From assembly GCF_031143425.1 (NCBI RefSeq), contig NC_090441.1, positions 220,592,928 to 220,656,927 of the forward strand: DNA of 64,000 nucleotides, written 5' to 3'. A model generated the notes under the pieces. It did no database searches, was not told the origin of the DNA, and saw nothing but the letters and a program-made list of their open reading frames with translations. Positions 8,614 through 19,515 of this stretch are shown piece after piece (the stretch's first letter is position 1; the number at the start of each line of letters is the position of its first letter). Position numbers and translations under genes: made by a program. The stretch comes from Pleurodeles waltl (Eukaryota > Chordata > Amphibia > Caudata > Salamandridae).

Positions 8614-9815
8614 TCTATGTGTGTGTGTGTGTGTGTTATTAGTGTGGGGGAGCGACCCCTTGGGCAAGGGTCGCTCCCCTTTGGGAGCAAATGTATTTTT
8701 CATCGTTTCTGCCCTCCTTGGGGGCAGATTGGCCCTATTTTTAGGCCGATCTGCCCCCAAGGGGGGCAGAAAGCCACTAGACACCAGAGATTTTATTGTT
8801 GGGTTTTTTTTTGTGTTGGGGGGCAGATTTTTTTTTTAGGCCTTTCTGCCCCCAAGCGGGGCAGAATCCCCATAGCGCCAGGGATACTATATGTGTGCGT
8901 GTGTGCTTTGTGTGGGGGTGTGGCCCCTTGGGCAAGGGTCACTCCCCTTGGGGGGCCAATGTATTTATCGCCATTTCTGTCCCCCTTGGGGGCAGATTGG
9001 CCTTATTTTTAGGCCTTCCAGAAATATTATGTTTGTATGTGTGCTTTGTGTTGGGGGGTGGCCCCTTGGGCAAGGGTCGCTCCCCCTGGGGGGGCAATGT
9101 AAATGTATTTATTGCCGTTTCTGCCCCCCTTGGGGGCAGATTGGCCTTATTGTTAGGCCGATCTGCCCCCAAGGGGGTAGAAAGCCACTAGACACCAGGG
9201 ATTTTATTGTTGTTGTTTTTTTGTGTGTTGGGGGGCGGCCCCTTGGGCAAGGGTCGCCCCCAGGGGCCCGTATGTATTATTGGGTAGTTCTGCCCCCCTT
9301 GGGGGCAGATAGGCCTATTTTTTTTTTTAGGCCTTTGAATCCCCATAGCGGCAGGGATACTATATGTGTGTATGTGTGCTTTGTGTGGGGGTGTGGCCCC
9401 TTGGGCAAGCGTCGCTCCCCTTGGGGGGCCAATGTATTTATCGCCATTTCTGTCCCCTTTGGGGGCAGATTGGCCTTATTTTTAGGCCGATGAAAGCCAC
9501 TAGACACCAGGGATTTTATTGTTGTTTTTTTTTTGTGTTGGGTGGCGGCCCCTTGGGCAAGGGGCCCGTAAGTATTATTGGGTAGTTCAGCCCCCCTTGC
9601 GGGCGGATAGGCCTATTTTTTTTAGGCGGGGGCAGAATCCCCATAGCGCCAGGGATACTATATGTGTGCATGTGTGCTTTGTGTGGGGGTGTGGCCCCTT
9701 GGGCAAGGGTCGCCCCCCCAAAGGGTGCAATGTAATCTGGGTGATTTCTGCCCCCCCCTTGGGGGTAAATTGGCCTATTTTTTTTTAGGCCCATCTTCCC
9801 CCAAGCAGAGAACAC
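8614..9815 (+). repeat. hairpin-rich degenerate tandem repeats
   Basis: A TG microsatellite (about 8617-8636) leads into irregular repeats. Each contains CCCCTTGGGCAAGGGTC (near 8656, 8924, 9062, 9239, 9397, 9696), a CTGCCCCC...GGGGGCAG stem, TTGGCC...TTAGGCC and AGCCACTAGACACCAGGGA. Most blocks are self-complementary, so open frames occur on both strands; none looks like a protein. Located in the left arm of the piggyBac segment. Confidence 0.8.
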
Positions 9816-9906
9816 TAGACACAAGGGAAAATTAAAAAATGGTTGGTGGCGGAGTGTTTGTCAACATGCTTTTATGATAATAACAGTTCTCTCCTTTTTG
9901 TTCTAG

Positions 9907-9989
9907 TTCAAAGCTTTTGCTGACTTTGCTGTGGCTTGTTGCAGTTTTGGCAGTAGTTGTCCTGCGGTTTGCGTAGTTGCATGTTTTAG
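9907..9989 (+). other. possible untranslated exon of the transposase gene
   Basis: A pyrimidine-rich acceptor CTCCTTTTTGTTCTAG ends at 9906 and a strong donor GTAAGTA starts at 9990. The 83 bases between are not coding. With the matching exon-like block at 14609-14653 this suggests a spliced 5' UTR, the LINE having landed in the intron between. Based only on splice-site appearance. Confidence 0.35.
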
Positions 9990-10133
9990 GTAAGTAAATA
10001 AATTTACTCCAAGTGAGTATTGTTGCCATGCATGAATGACATGTTTGTAGGTGGTGTACTGAATGCAGGATTGTGTGCGAAATTGTCCTTAATCAATCAA
10101 TCACAGATATTTATAGAGCGCACTAATTAACCG

Positions 10134-13100
10134 TTAGGGTTCCAAGGCACTGGGGGGGGGGGGGGGAACTGCTACTGCTTGAAGAGCCAGGTCTTGAGAA
10201 GTCTTCTGAAGGCGAGTAGGTCTTGGGTCTGTCGGAGGTAGGTAGGGAGCGTGTTCAAGGTCTTGGCGGCGAGGTAGGTGAAGGATCTGCCGCCGGAGGA
10301 GGTTCGTTGGATGCGGGGGGACGGTGGCGAGGCTCGCGGAACGCAGTTGGCGGGTCGGGGTGTAGAAGTTGAGTCTGTCGTTGAGGTAGGAGGGGCCGGC
10401 GTTGTGGAGTGCCTTGTGTGAGTGGGTGAGGAGCTTGAAGGTGACCCTTTTGTTGACTGGGAGCCAGTGGAGTCCTTTGAGGTGAGGGGTGATGTGGCTG
10501 TGGCGGGGTGCGTTGGTGATGAGCCGGGCTGAGGCGTTTTGGATGCGTTGGAGACGCTGTAGGTGTTTCGCTGGGATTCCTGCATAGAGTGCGTTGCCGT
10601 AGTCCAGTCTGCTGCTGATGAGGGAGTGGGTTACTGTCTTCCTGGTGTCGGTCGGGATCCACTTGTAGATCCTGTGGAGGGTGCGGAGGGTGTTGTAGCA
10701 GGAGGAGGTGACGGCGTTGTCTTGTCTGTCCATGGAGAGTGCGGAGTCGAGGATGAATCCCAAGTTGCGGGCGTGGTCGGTGGGCGTCGGGGGGGTTCCG
10801 AGGGAGGTGGGCCACCATGAGTCGTTCCAGGCAGAGGGGGAGGTCTTGAGGATGAGGATTTCTGTCTTGTCCGTGTTGAGCTTCAGGTGGCTATCTCTCA
10901 TCCAGTCGGCGACTGCCTTCATTCCCTTGTGGAGGTTGGCTTTGGGGGTGGCAGGGTCGTTGGTGAGGGAGAGGATGAGCTGGGTGTTGTCGGCGTAGGT
11001 GATGATGTTGAGGTCGAAACGGCGGGCCACTTGTACGAGGGGGGCCATGTAAATGTTGAACAGCGTAGGGCTCAGGGAGGAGCCCTGGGGGACGCCGCAG
11101 ATGATGTTGTTGGCTTCTGAGCGGAAGGGTGGGAGGCGAACGGTCTGTGTTCTGCCGGAGAGGAAGGATGAGGTCCAGGCTAGGGCTTTTTCCTGGATTC
11201 CGGCTTCTTGGAGGCGTGACAGTAGGGTGTGGTGGCAGACTGTGTCGAAGGCCACTGAGAGGTCTAGGAGAATGAGGGCGGAGGTCTCGCCGCAGTCGAG
11301 TTGGCGTCTGATGTCGTCTGTCGCGGCGATGAGGGCGGTCTCGGTGATGTGGTTGCGTCTAAATCCGGTTTGTGAGGGGTCGAGAACATTGTTGTCTTCG
11401 ATGTGGCGTGTCAGCTGAAGGTTGACGATCTTTTCTCCGACTTTAGCTGGGTAGGGGAGGAGGGAGATGGGGCGGAAGTTCTTGAGGTCCTTGGGGTCGG
11501 CTTTTGGTTTCTTGAGGAGGGTGTTGATGTCTGCGTGCTTCCAGTTTTCTGGGAAGGTGCCTGTTTCGAAGGAGGCGTTGATAATCTTGCAGAGTTGGGG
11601 CGCGATGATAGAGTCGGCTTTGTTGAAGATGTGGTGGGGGCAGGGGTCAGTCGGTGATCCGGAGTGGATGGAGTTCATGATTGTGCGAGTTGCGTCGTCG
11701 TCGACGTTGGACCAGGCGGTGATGGGGTTGGCGATGCTAGGGTACAAGGTGGTGACGGAGGAGGGTGCGGTCGGGGTGTTGAAGCTACTGTGGATGTCAG
11801 CGATCTTGTTGTAGAAAAAGGCGGCGAGGGAGTCGCACAGTTCCTGGGAGGGTGGGATGTTGTTGACGTTGGTGATGGGGGTGGATAGTTCCTTCACAAT
11901 GCGGAAGAGCTCTTTGCTGTCATGTGCGTTGTTGTCTAGGCGGTCTTTGAAGGAGGACCTCTTGGTGGTCCTGATGAGGTGGTGGTGTCGGCGGGTTGCG
12001 TCTTTGAGGGCAGCGTGATTGTCCGGTGTGCGTTCTTGGAGCCATTTCTTTTCTAGTTTCCTGCAGGCGCGTTTGGAGGCCAGGAGTTCATCTGTGAACC
12101 AGGAGGCTTTCTTGCTGGTGGGGTTGTTGGGGGGTTTCTTCAGTGGGGCGAGGATGTTGGCGCAGTTGTTGATCCACTGTCTGAAGTTGCAGGCCGCAGT
12201 GTCTGGGTCGGTGGGCTCATTCCGTGGGTTCTGGGAGAGGGTGCTGAGGAGTTGTTCTTTGGTGACTTAGCCCCAGTTGTGGCAGGGGAGTTGGCGGCTG
12301 TGGAGGTGTGCGGTGTTTTTGTTGTAGGTGAAATGGACGCAGTGGTGGTCGGTCCAGTAGGGTCCGGTGGTGTCGTTGAAGGTAACGTGGTCGCTGGTGG
12401 AGAAGATGGCATCCAGTGTGTGTCCGGCGGTGTGGGTTGTTGATGTGACAAGTTGTCTTAGTCCGAGGTTTGCGAGGTTGTTGATCAACGTGGTGGAGTT
12501 GTGGTCGTTGTTGTTCTCGAGGTGAAAGTTGAGGTCCCCGAGGAGTATGTAGTCCGTGGAGGCGAGTGCATGGGTGCTTGCGAGGTCGGCGATGGAGTTG
12601 CAGAACTGGGCCCGTGGTCCGGGGGGCCTGTAGACGAGCGTACCTCTGAGGGTGGTGTTGGGGTCGGTGTGGATCCGGAAGTGTAGAAGCTCTGCGGTGT
12701 TGAAATGGTCGTCGGTGTGGGTGGTGATCTTGAGGGAGGATTTGTGGACGATGGCGAGTCCTCCTCCGTAGCTGTTGGTGCGGTCCCTGCGGGAGATGTT
12801 GTATCCGATGGGATGGCGATGTCAGGCGCGGATGATTCGTTCCACCATGTCTCGGTCAGGAAGGCTACGTCCGGTGCGGTGCTGTCAAGCAGGTCCCAGA
12901 GTTCTACGGCGTGTTTGCGTGCGGAGCGGGTGTTGAGGAGTATGCAGCGGAGGAGGTTCGGTCTGGTGGTCGTTGGTTTGGAGGTTCGGTCGCAGGAGAA
13001 GTGGCAGGTGCGGCAGGCGAACGGACCGTGGGTGTACTTCGGTGCGGCTTGGTAGCAGTGTTGGTTTTGATTTCGGCCGTTGTTGAGTGCGTGGAGGGAC

Positions 13101-13266
13101 GTAGCATCGTAGCTGAGCCTGGGCGGGGTGAGGAGCGGCGGGCGAGGACCAGGGGTTCTGCCGCTGGGCGCGGTTCGGGCGCGGACTGGGCGCGGACGGG
13201 CGCAGACGGGCTTGCCTCTGGCGCGCCTCTGGCGCGCCATCGGCGCGATCGCGCAGCGACCTGCAT
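10134..13266 (-). pseudogene. LINE ORF2 (endonuclease and reverse transcriptase), disrupted
   Basis: N-terminal endonuclease of APE type: LLNTRSARKHAVELWDLL and AFLTETWW (about 12840-12940), then in another frame YGGGLAIVHKSSL and LLGDLNFHL. The reverse transcriptase follows: NFRPISLLP, SQTGFRRNH, LILLDLSVAFDTV, VPQGSSLSPTLFN and the catalytic box. The C-terminal region matches copy A. Lesions seen: a frameshift near 12805, a TAA at 12269-12267, a frameshift near 10315 (the true C-terminus TWLFKQ is in another frame, ending about 10172), and YADN in place of YADD at 10997-10986. A 587-codon frame stays open across the polymerase. It is almost certainly inactive. ORF2 normally nicks target DNA and primes reverse transcription there. 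Confidence 0.9.
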
Positions 13267-14540
13267 TAAGAGGGGGTGGAGGGAGGGAGGAGAAGCTGGG
13301 AGCGGGAGGGGGGCAGGGCCGAAGCGGCGAGAAAAACGGGCAAGGGATCGGCGAGGGTGGAGGGGGGTTGGAAAATAACGCTGGGTATCTAGAGGGGAGG
13401 GGGAGGTGGGAGGGCAGGGGGTGGACAGAAGAGGGGAAAAAACAGGGAAGCGGGCGGATGGCGATGGATTGGGGGTGGGGGGGTCAGAGGAGGAGAGAGA
13501 CGCGCGGGATCAAGCGCACAGATAAAACCAAAACAATAACAATAGAGTAATGGAGATACAAATTACAGATACAGATACAGAGTACAGAAAACTAATGGAC
13601 ACAGTGGGCACAACAGGGACAGCGACAACAGCAACACAACAGAGACAGCAACGAGGAGACAAACAAGGAGAATACAGAGACACGACAGAAGAAAACCTTA
13701 CTGTCCACCACTGGGCCACCAGGGATGAGGCGCAGGCGAGAGCCTGCGGGTGGAGGAGAGCCTCGAACACGGGCAGCAGCGGCAGTCAGGGAGCAGGGCA
13801 CCTGCAGGGTGCACTGCGCGGCGGGGGGGGGATCCTGTCCTGACAACGAGGTCAGAGAACGCACCCTCGGAGCGCAGCGACCTGCATTAAGAGGGGGTGG
13901 AGGGAGGGAGGAGGAGCTGGGGGCGGGAGGGGGCGGGGCCGAAGGGGCGGGAAAAACGGGTGAGGGAGCGGCGAGGGTGGAGGGGGTTGGAAAATAACGC
14001 TGGGTATCTAGAGGGGAGGGGGAGGTGGGAGGGCAGGGGGTGTACAGAAGAGGAGAAAAAACAGGGAAGCAGGCGGATGGCGATGGATTGGGGGTGGGGG
14101 GGTCAGAGGAGGAGAGAGACGCGCAGGATCAAGCGCACAGATAAAACCAAAATAATAACAATAGAGTAATGGAGATACAAATTATAGATACAGATACAGA
14201 GTACAGAAAACTAATGGACACAGTGGGCACAACAGGGACAGCGACAACAGCAACACAACAGAGACAGCAACGAGGAGACAAACAAGGAGAATACAGAGAC
14301 ACGACAGAAGCAAACCTTACTGCCCACCACTGGGCCACCAGGGATGAGGCGCAGGCGAGGGCCTGCGGGTGGAGGGCAGCAGCAGCAGTCAGGGAGAAGG
14401 GCACCTGCAGGGTGCGCTGCACAGCGGGGGGAGCGTCCTGTCCTGACAACGAGGTCAGAGAACGCACCCTCGGAGCGCAGCGACCTGCATTAAGAGGGGG
14501 TGGAGGGAGGGAGGAGGAGCTGGGGGCGGGAGGGGTGCGG
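13251..14540 (-). repeat. tandem ~610-bp units at the LINE 5' end
   Basis: The anchor GCGCAGCGACCTGCATTAAG recurs at 13251, 13872 and 14475, so units are 621 and 603 bp with a third partial copy. Each carries purine-rich GGGTGGAGGGAGGGAGGAG text, then an ACAGATAAAACCAAAA/ACAGATACAGA region. The presumed ORF2 start codon overlaps the first anchor. By analogy with mouse L1 monomers these may be promoter units; there is no direct evidence of promoter activity. Confidence 0.8.
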
Positions 14541-14608
14541 GAAGGATTTATGCACAATGATTATTGTGTTGTCTTATGTCTAACTTGCTTTTTTTTTTCT
14601 CTTTTTAG

Positions 14609-14653
14609 TGGGATATCATTGGTGATTGCTGTGGCTGTGCAGAGTAGTTGCTG
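14609..14653 (+). other. possible untranslated exon of the transposase gene
   Basis: Preceded by a long pyrimidine tract ending CTCTTTTTAG (14607-14608) and followed by donor GTGAGT at 14654. A further acceptor (CTTACACAG at 14746 or TTTTTGTAG at 14788) lies just before the transposase start codon at 14797. This would complete a spliced 5' leader; transcripts are needed to confirm it. Confidence 0.35.
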
Positions 14654-14796
14654 GTGAGTCAAGCTTTTTCAGGCAAGTGAGCAGAATAGTTTTTGAGTTT
14701 ATAACTCTTAGTGATAAAGCTATACTTTGTTACTTATCTTACACAGTGCTGGTTGTTGGTGGTGTATTTGTCCAGTTAATTTTTGTAGGAAGGATC

Positions 14797-16590
14797 ATGG
14801 CTAGCCGTAGGATGACCGCTCAGCAGGTTGTTAGTGTGCTTTTTGAGTCATCTTCTGACCATGATTATGAGACTGACTCTGCATCTGAGGCAGAGGAGGA
14901 AGTGCAGGATTCTTGAAGTGAATTTTCTGTCAGAGATGAATCATCTGATGATGAAGCCACTCTCAGTGCTGATGAAGGGCCTGTTTTAGAGGAGGACAGT
15001 GATCTGCCAATGGTCCAGTAGCCAGCGCCTGAAAGGCTTCCCATTGGAAGACCTGACACGTGGGTTGCACCAAACATGGAGCAGCCACAGTTGCCTGCGT
15101 TTACTGGTTTTCCAGGGTGTCGAGTTAATACGGAAAACTTTTTGCCCGTCAACTTTTTTGAGTTGTTTATGGACGATATATTTTTGGAAGAGATTGTTGA
15201 GCAGACTAATTTGTATGCAGAGCAGTTTTTGAGGGCCAACGCTGCCAGACTTAGGCCACACTCTAGAGCTAGCTGGTGGATTTCCACAAATCTGGAAGAG
15301 TTGAAAAAGTTCTTGGGTTTAACTTTTTTGATGGGGCTGATAAGGAAGCCATCACTGTCTTCATATTGGTCTACTAGTCCCTTGATGGCAACTGCTATAT
15401 TTCCTGCCATCATGAGTCGTAACCGGTATGAGCTTCTTCTTCGGATGTTGCATTTTGTAGATAATGCTTTAGCCTTGCCACGAGATCATCCTGATTCTGA
15501 CTATCTTTTTAAGATTAGACCTGTTCTTGATCACTTGGTAGATCGGTTTTCAGAGATCTATGTCCCAGGCAAAGAAATATCTGTAGATGAGTCTTTGGTC
15601 CTGTTCAAGGGTCATTTGGTATTTAGGCAGTACATTCCTAGCAAGAGGGCACGGTATGGAATTAAATTGTATATGCTGTCTGAAAGTAGTACAGGATATG
15701 TTTATAATTTCCGGATCTACACTGGTAGGGATTCCAATATTGACCCCCCTGGTTGTCCACCCACTTTTGGAGTTAGTGAGAAAATTGTGTGGGAACTTGG
15801 TAGACGACTGTTTAACAAAGGTCACCATTTATATGTAGATAACTTCTGCACTGGAGCTCAGTTGTTCAAGGAGTTGTTCAGAGTGGACACTGTTGCTTGT
15901 GGCACAATCCGCTCTAATCGGAAAGGCTATCCAAGAGAGCTTGTCTGTAAAAAACTTGAGAAGGGACAGTGCAGTACCTTCCGGAATGATGAGCTGCTAG
16001 CTCTGAAATTTGTAGACAAGAGGGATGTATACATGCTAGGCACCATCCATGATGACAGTACTTCACCTGTGGCTGTTTGGGGTCAGGTTGACGAAGTGTG
16101 CAAACCTGTGTGCATCTTAGACTATAATAAACACATGGGTGGTGTTGATAGAGTAGATCAGAGGTTAGAACCTTACACTGCTGCTCGTAAGTCTTATGTG
16201 TGGTATAAGAAATAAGCGGTTCACTTGTTCCACTTGGCAACTTTTAATGCTTTTGTTGTGTTCAAGGATAGTTCTCCAGAGTCAAGGATGACATTTGTGA
16301 AATTTCAGGAGTCTATCATAGCTAGCCTTGTTGTGCTGGAACAGGCAAGAGTTCCTAGAGAAGCAGTGGTGGAGGATGTGGCTAGATTGAAAGATCGTTA
16401 CTTTGCTGAGCATATTCCTCCCACGGCCCAAAAAAACTTTCCTGATAAGAGATGTAGAGTCTGTGCTCGAAGAGGTATCAGGAAGGAGACTAGGATGTAC
16501 TGCCCTGATTGTCCTTCAAAGCCTGGGCTGTGTGTGGGTGGCTGTTTCAGGAGCTACCACACACAGAATAATTATTGGGAAATTCGGTGA
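14797..16590 (+). pseudogene. piggyBac transposase (PGBD-like), three nonsense codons
   Basis: One uninterrupted reading register of 597 codons starting MASRRMTAQQVVSVLFE, with an acidic N-terminus, a DDE_Tnp_1_7 core and a C-terminal cysteine-rich domain. Catalytic aspartates appear in place: ISVDES (codon 264), YVDNFCTG (348) and GGVDRVDQ (451), close to D268/D346/D447 of the founding piggyBac protein. The tail holds CRVCARRGIRK...CPDCPSKPGLCVGGCF, the zinc-binding domain that recognises the element ends. Length is normal for the family. Breaks are TGA at 14914-14916, TAG at 15019-15021 and TAA at 16213-16215; no frameshift was seen. The longest open piece, from Met 15076, lacks both the N-terminus and the zinc domain. 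The protein would cut and paste at TTAA. Confidence 0.92.
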
Positions 16591-16740
16591 GCGTAAACTG
16601 CTGTTTTATATTTTTATATGTTCAGTTTCATGGTTGGCATTAGTCATGTATTCAGTTAGAGCTTTTGTGTTTTTAGTTTTGTACTTATTTATGATTAGTG
16701 GTTTCTTTGTTGTTTAAAAACAAAAAAAAGGGATGGTATG

Positions 16741-17025
16741 TGTGAGGTGGCGCTTGGCTGGCGGTTTGGGTGGGTGGGGTGGCGCTTGGCTGGTGGTGTG
16801 GGTGGGTGAGGTGGCGCTTGGCTGGCGGTGTGGGTGGGGTGGCGCTTGGCTGGCAGTGTGCGTTGGGTGGCGCTTGGCTGGCGGTGTGCGTGGGGCTTAG
16901 CTGGTGGTGTGGGTGGGGTGGCGCTTGGCTGGCGGTGTGCATGGGGTGGCGCTTGGCTGGCGGTGTGGGTGGGGTGGCGCTTGGCTGGTGGTGTGGGTGG
17001 GGTGGCGCTTGGCTGGCAGTGCCAG
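16741..17025 (+). repeat. ~28-bp GC-rich minisatellite
   Basis: About ten copies of a unit near GTGGGGTGGCGCTTGGCTGG plus CGGTGTGG, with small length variants. It lies 150 bp beyond the transposase stop. Both strands show open frames because the unit is stop-poor; these are not genes. Confidence 0.9.
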
Positions 17026-17324
17026 CCAAACGCCAGTCCACACACTCATCAGCTGGTGTGATTGCTGTATCAGGCATGTGGGCGTATGAAAGTGATGGGC
17101 CCTTGACTGGCGCTGTCTGTGGATGCGAGTCTTGTAATGTGCTCGGTCCGTGGCTGGCAGCGTGAATGGTCTTGTGCATGTCATGTATGAAAGGTGTGTG
17201 AATGGACTGTAAAGCGGTTGGTGCCTTGTCGTGGCTTTACAGCTCACGAGCTGTGAGTCATTGGTTCGGTTTTTTGCCCTTTCAGTTATTACCAGTGCAT
17301 TTCACTTTTGTGAAATCTCTTGTT
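17026..17324 (+). other. 3' untranslated sequence of the transposase gene
   Basis: Non-coding sequence between the minisatellite and the poly(A) signal. It repeats scraps of the minisatellite (CTGGCGCTGTCTG, CTGGCAGCGTG) and otherwise shows nothing recognisable. Confidence 0.4.
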
Positions 17325-17330
17325 AATAAA
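17325..17330 (+). promoter_or_regulatory. poly(A) signal AATAAA
   Basis: AATAAA in TGTTAATAAAATTTG, 735 bases after the final transposase stop and on the same strand. It is the first good signal downstream, so it is the likely end of the transposase transcript. Confidence 0.5.
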
Positions 17331-17974
17331 ATTTGATCTACTGAACCATCACTCACCCTCGTGCCAAATCCAACAAGTATGTGTGGTACAAATGGCAAAA
17401 CCTGCTCCGCTGTAATCAGGCGTCGCAGAACACCTGTGACACGCTAGGTGTCTCAGGTGGAACCCCGATGATGAAGCATGCCACCAACTTGGTTGGTGGG
17501 TGAGGGGTCTTTTCAACATAACCTAACTGCGTTTCTTTTCACAATTGTAGTGTTTGGCACATCACAGACGTATGCAGACACATCAAAATGATATATTACA
17601 AAACTACCTGTGTTTTTGGTCCTGGGTGCGGCCTTCATCTAGGGAAACCTACCATACCCAGACATTTTTTTAAACTAGACACCCCAAGGAGTGCAGGGAG
17701 ATGTAGCTTGCGTGGATTCCCCAACATTTTCTTACCCAGACGCCTCTGCAAACCGCAAAATTTGCTTAAAAAAGCATATTTTCCTGACTTTTGTTTGTAC
17801 GATCACCGCTCCAGCACAAAATTCCTACTCCCCAGTGTTCCCCTCAGTCTCCCAAGTAAAATGACACCTCACTTATGTGGGTCCCCAAAGCAGAGTCAGT
17901 CTAAAGATGTATAAAAGAATATGTCCTTATAAACTCGCTGTGCTATCCCCTCTATCTCTACAAGTTTTGGGCCT
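17331..17974 (+). other. right-arm non-coding sequence
   Basis: No convincing coding region. A 108-codon frame at 17588-17914 has no recognised motif. Phrases such as GACACCCCAAGGAGTGCAGG lead into the tandem repeats that follow. Confidence 0.4.
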
Positions 17975-19515
17975 TATTCTGTTGCAGGCACCTGGCTCAC
18001 CCACACAAGTGAGATATCATTTTTACCGGGAGACTTGGGGGAACGCTGGGTGGAAGGAAATTTGTGGCTTCTCTAAGCCAAATTTTGAGTTTTGCAAAGG
18101 ATTCTGGGTAACAGAACCTGGTCAGAGCCCCCAAGTCACCCCATCTTAGATTCCCCTAGGTCTCTAGTTTTCAAAAATGCACAGGTTTGGTAGGTTTCCC
18201 TAGGTGTCGGCTGAGCTAGAGGCCAAAACCTACAGGTAGGCACTTCGCAAAAAACAGCTCTGTTTTCTGTCAAAAAATGGGATGTGTCCACGTTGTGTTT
18301 TGGGGCATATCCTGTCGCGGGCGCTAGGCCTATCCACACAAGTGAGGTATCATTTTTATCGGGAGACTTGGGGGAACGCTGGGTGGAAGGAAATTTGTGC
18401 CTCATCTCAGATTCCATAACTTTCTGTCACAGAGATGTGAGGAACATGTGTTTTTTTAGCCAAATTTTGAGGTTTGCAAAGGATTCTGGGTAACAGAACC
18501 TGGTCAGAGCCCCACAAGTCACCCCATCTTGGATTCCCCTAGGTCTCCAGTTTTCAGAAAGGCACAGGTTTGGTAGGTTTCCCTAGGTGCCGGCTGAGCT
18601 AGAGGCCAAAATCTGCAGGTAGGCACTTTGCAAAAAACAGCTCTGTTTTCTGTGAAAAAATGGGATGTGTTCACGTTGTGTTTTGGGGCATATCCTGTCG
18701 CGGGCGCTAGGCCTACCCACACAAGTGATGTACCATTTTTATCGGGAGACTTGGGAGAACACTGGGTGGAAGGAAATTTGTGCCTCCTCTCAGATTCCAG
18801 AACTTTCTGTCACCGAAATGTGAGGAATAGCCACATTTTGAGGTTTGCAAAGGATTCTGGGTAACAGAACCTGGTCAGAGCCCTACAAGTCACCCCATCT
18901 TGGATTCCCCTAGGTCTCTAGTTTTAAAAAAGGCACATGTTTGGTAGGTTTCCCTAGGTGCCGGCTGAGCTAGAGGCCAAAATCTACAGGTAGGCACTTT
19001 GTAAAAAACAGCTCTGTTTTCTGTGAAAAAATGGGATGTGTTCACGTTGTGTTTTGGGGCATATCCTGTCGCGGACGCTAGGCCTACCCACACAAGTGAG
19101 GTACCATTTTTATCGGGAGACTTGGGGCAACGCTGGGTAGAAGGAAATTTGTCCCTCCTCTCAGATTCCAGGACTTTCTGTCACCAAAATTTGAGGAAAA
19201 TATGTTTTTTTAGCCAAAGTTTGAGGTTTGCAAAGGATTCTGGGTAACAGAACCTGGTCAGAGCCCCACAAGTCACCCCATCTTGGATTCCCCTAGGTCT
19301 CTAGTTTTAAAAAATGCACAGGTTTGGTAGGTTTCCCTTGGTGCCGGCTGAGCTAGAGGCCAAAATCTACAGATAGGCACTTTGCAAAAACACCTCTGTT
19401 TTATTTCAATAAATGTGATGTGTCCACGTTGCGTTTTGGGGCGTTTCCTGTTGCGGGCGCTAGGCCTACCCACACAAGTGAGGTATCATTTTTATCGGGA
19501 GACTTGGGGGAACAT
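17975..19515 (+). repeat. 371-383-bp tandem repeats, about four units
   Basis: The anchor CACCCCATCTTGGATTCCCC occurs at 18137 (one variant), 18520, 18891 and 19274, giving periods of 383, 371 and 383. Each unit also holds CCGGCTGAGCTAGAGGCC, a GGGCATATCCTGTCGCGG block, ACTTGGGGGAACGCTGGG and GGATTCTGGGTAACAGAACC. The shorter period is due to a deletion near 18828. The frames in it shift from unit to unit, so it is not coding. Forms the right arm of the piggyBac segment. Confidence 0.9.

Larger units (their letters stand above)
10091..14540 (-). mobile_element. near full-length CR1/L2-like LINE, copy B
   Basis: Reads leftward. The 3' end is marked by AATCAATCAATCA at 10091 (tail) and a UTR shared with copy A. 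ORF2 covers about 10134-13266, with endonuclease then reverse transcriptase. Upstream, instead of a recognisable ORF1, there are two whole and one partial copies of a ~610-bp GC-rich unit, which end abruptly near 14540. No clear target duplication was found. It sits in the presumed 5' UTR intron of the piggyBac gene and must be younger than that element. Confidence 0.85.

Noticed and set aside
8614..9815. Palindromic GC-rich blocks as rho-independent terminators or riboswitches
   Set aside because: Eukaryotic transposon context; stems repeat many times without gene ends next to them.
10255..12451. Pro/Thr/Ser-rich frames overlapping the nested LINE
   Set aside because: Shadow frames of ORF2; the true frame carries endonuclease and polymerase motifs.
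13510..14657. Candidate LINE ORF1 or other genes in the tandem 5' units
   Set aside because: Translations on both strands are low-complexity with no coiled coil, zinc knuckle or conserved motif, and differ between units by frameshifts.
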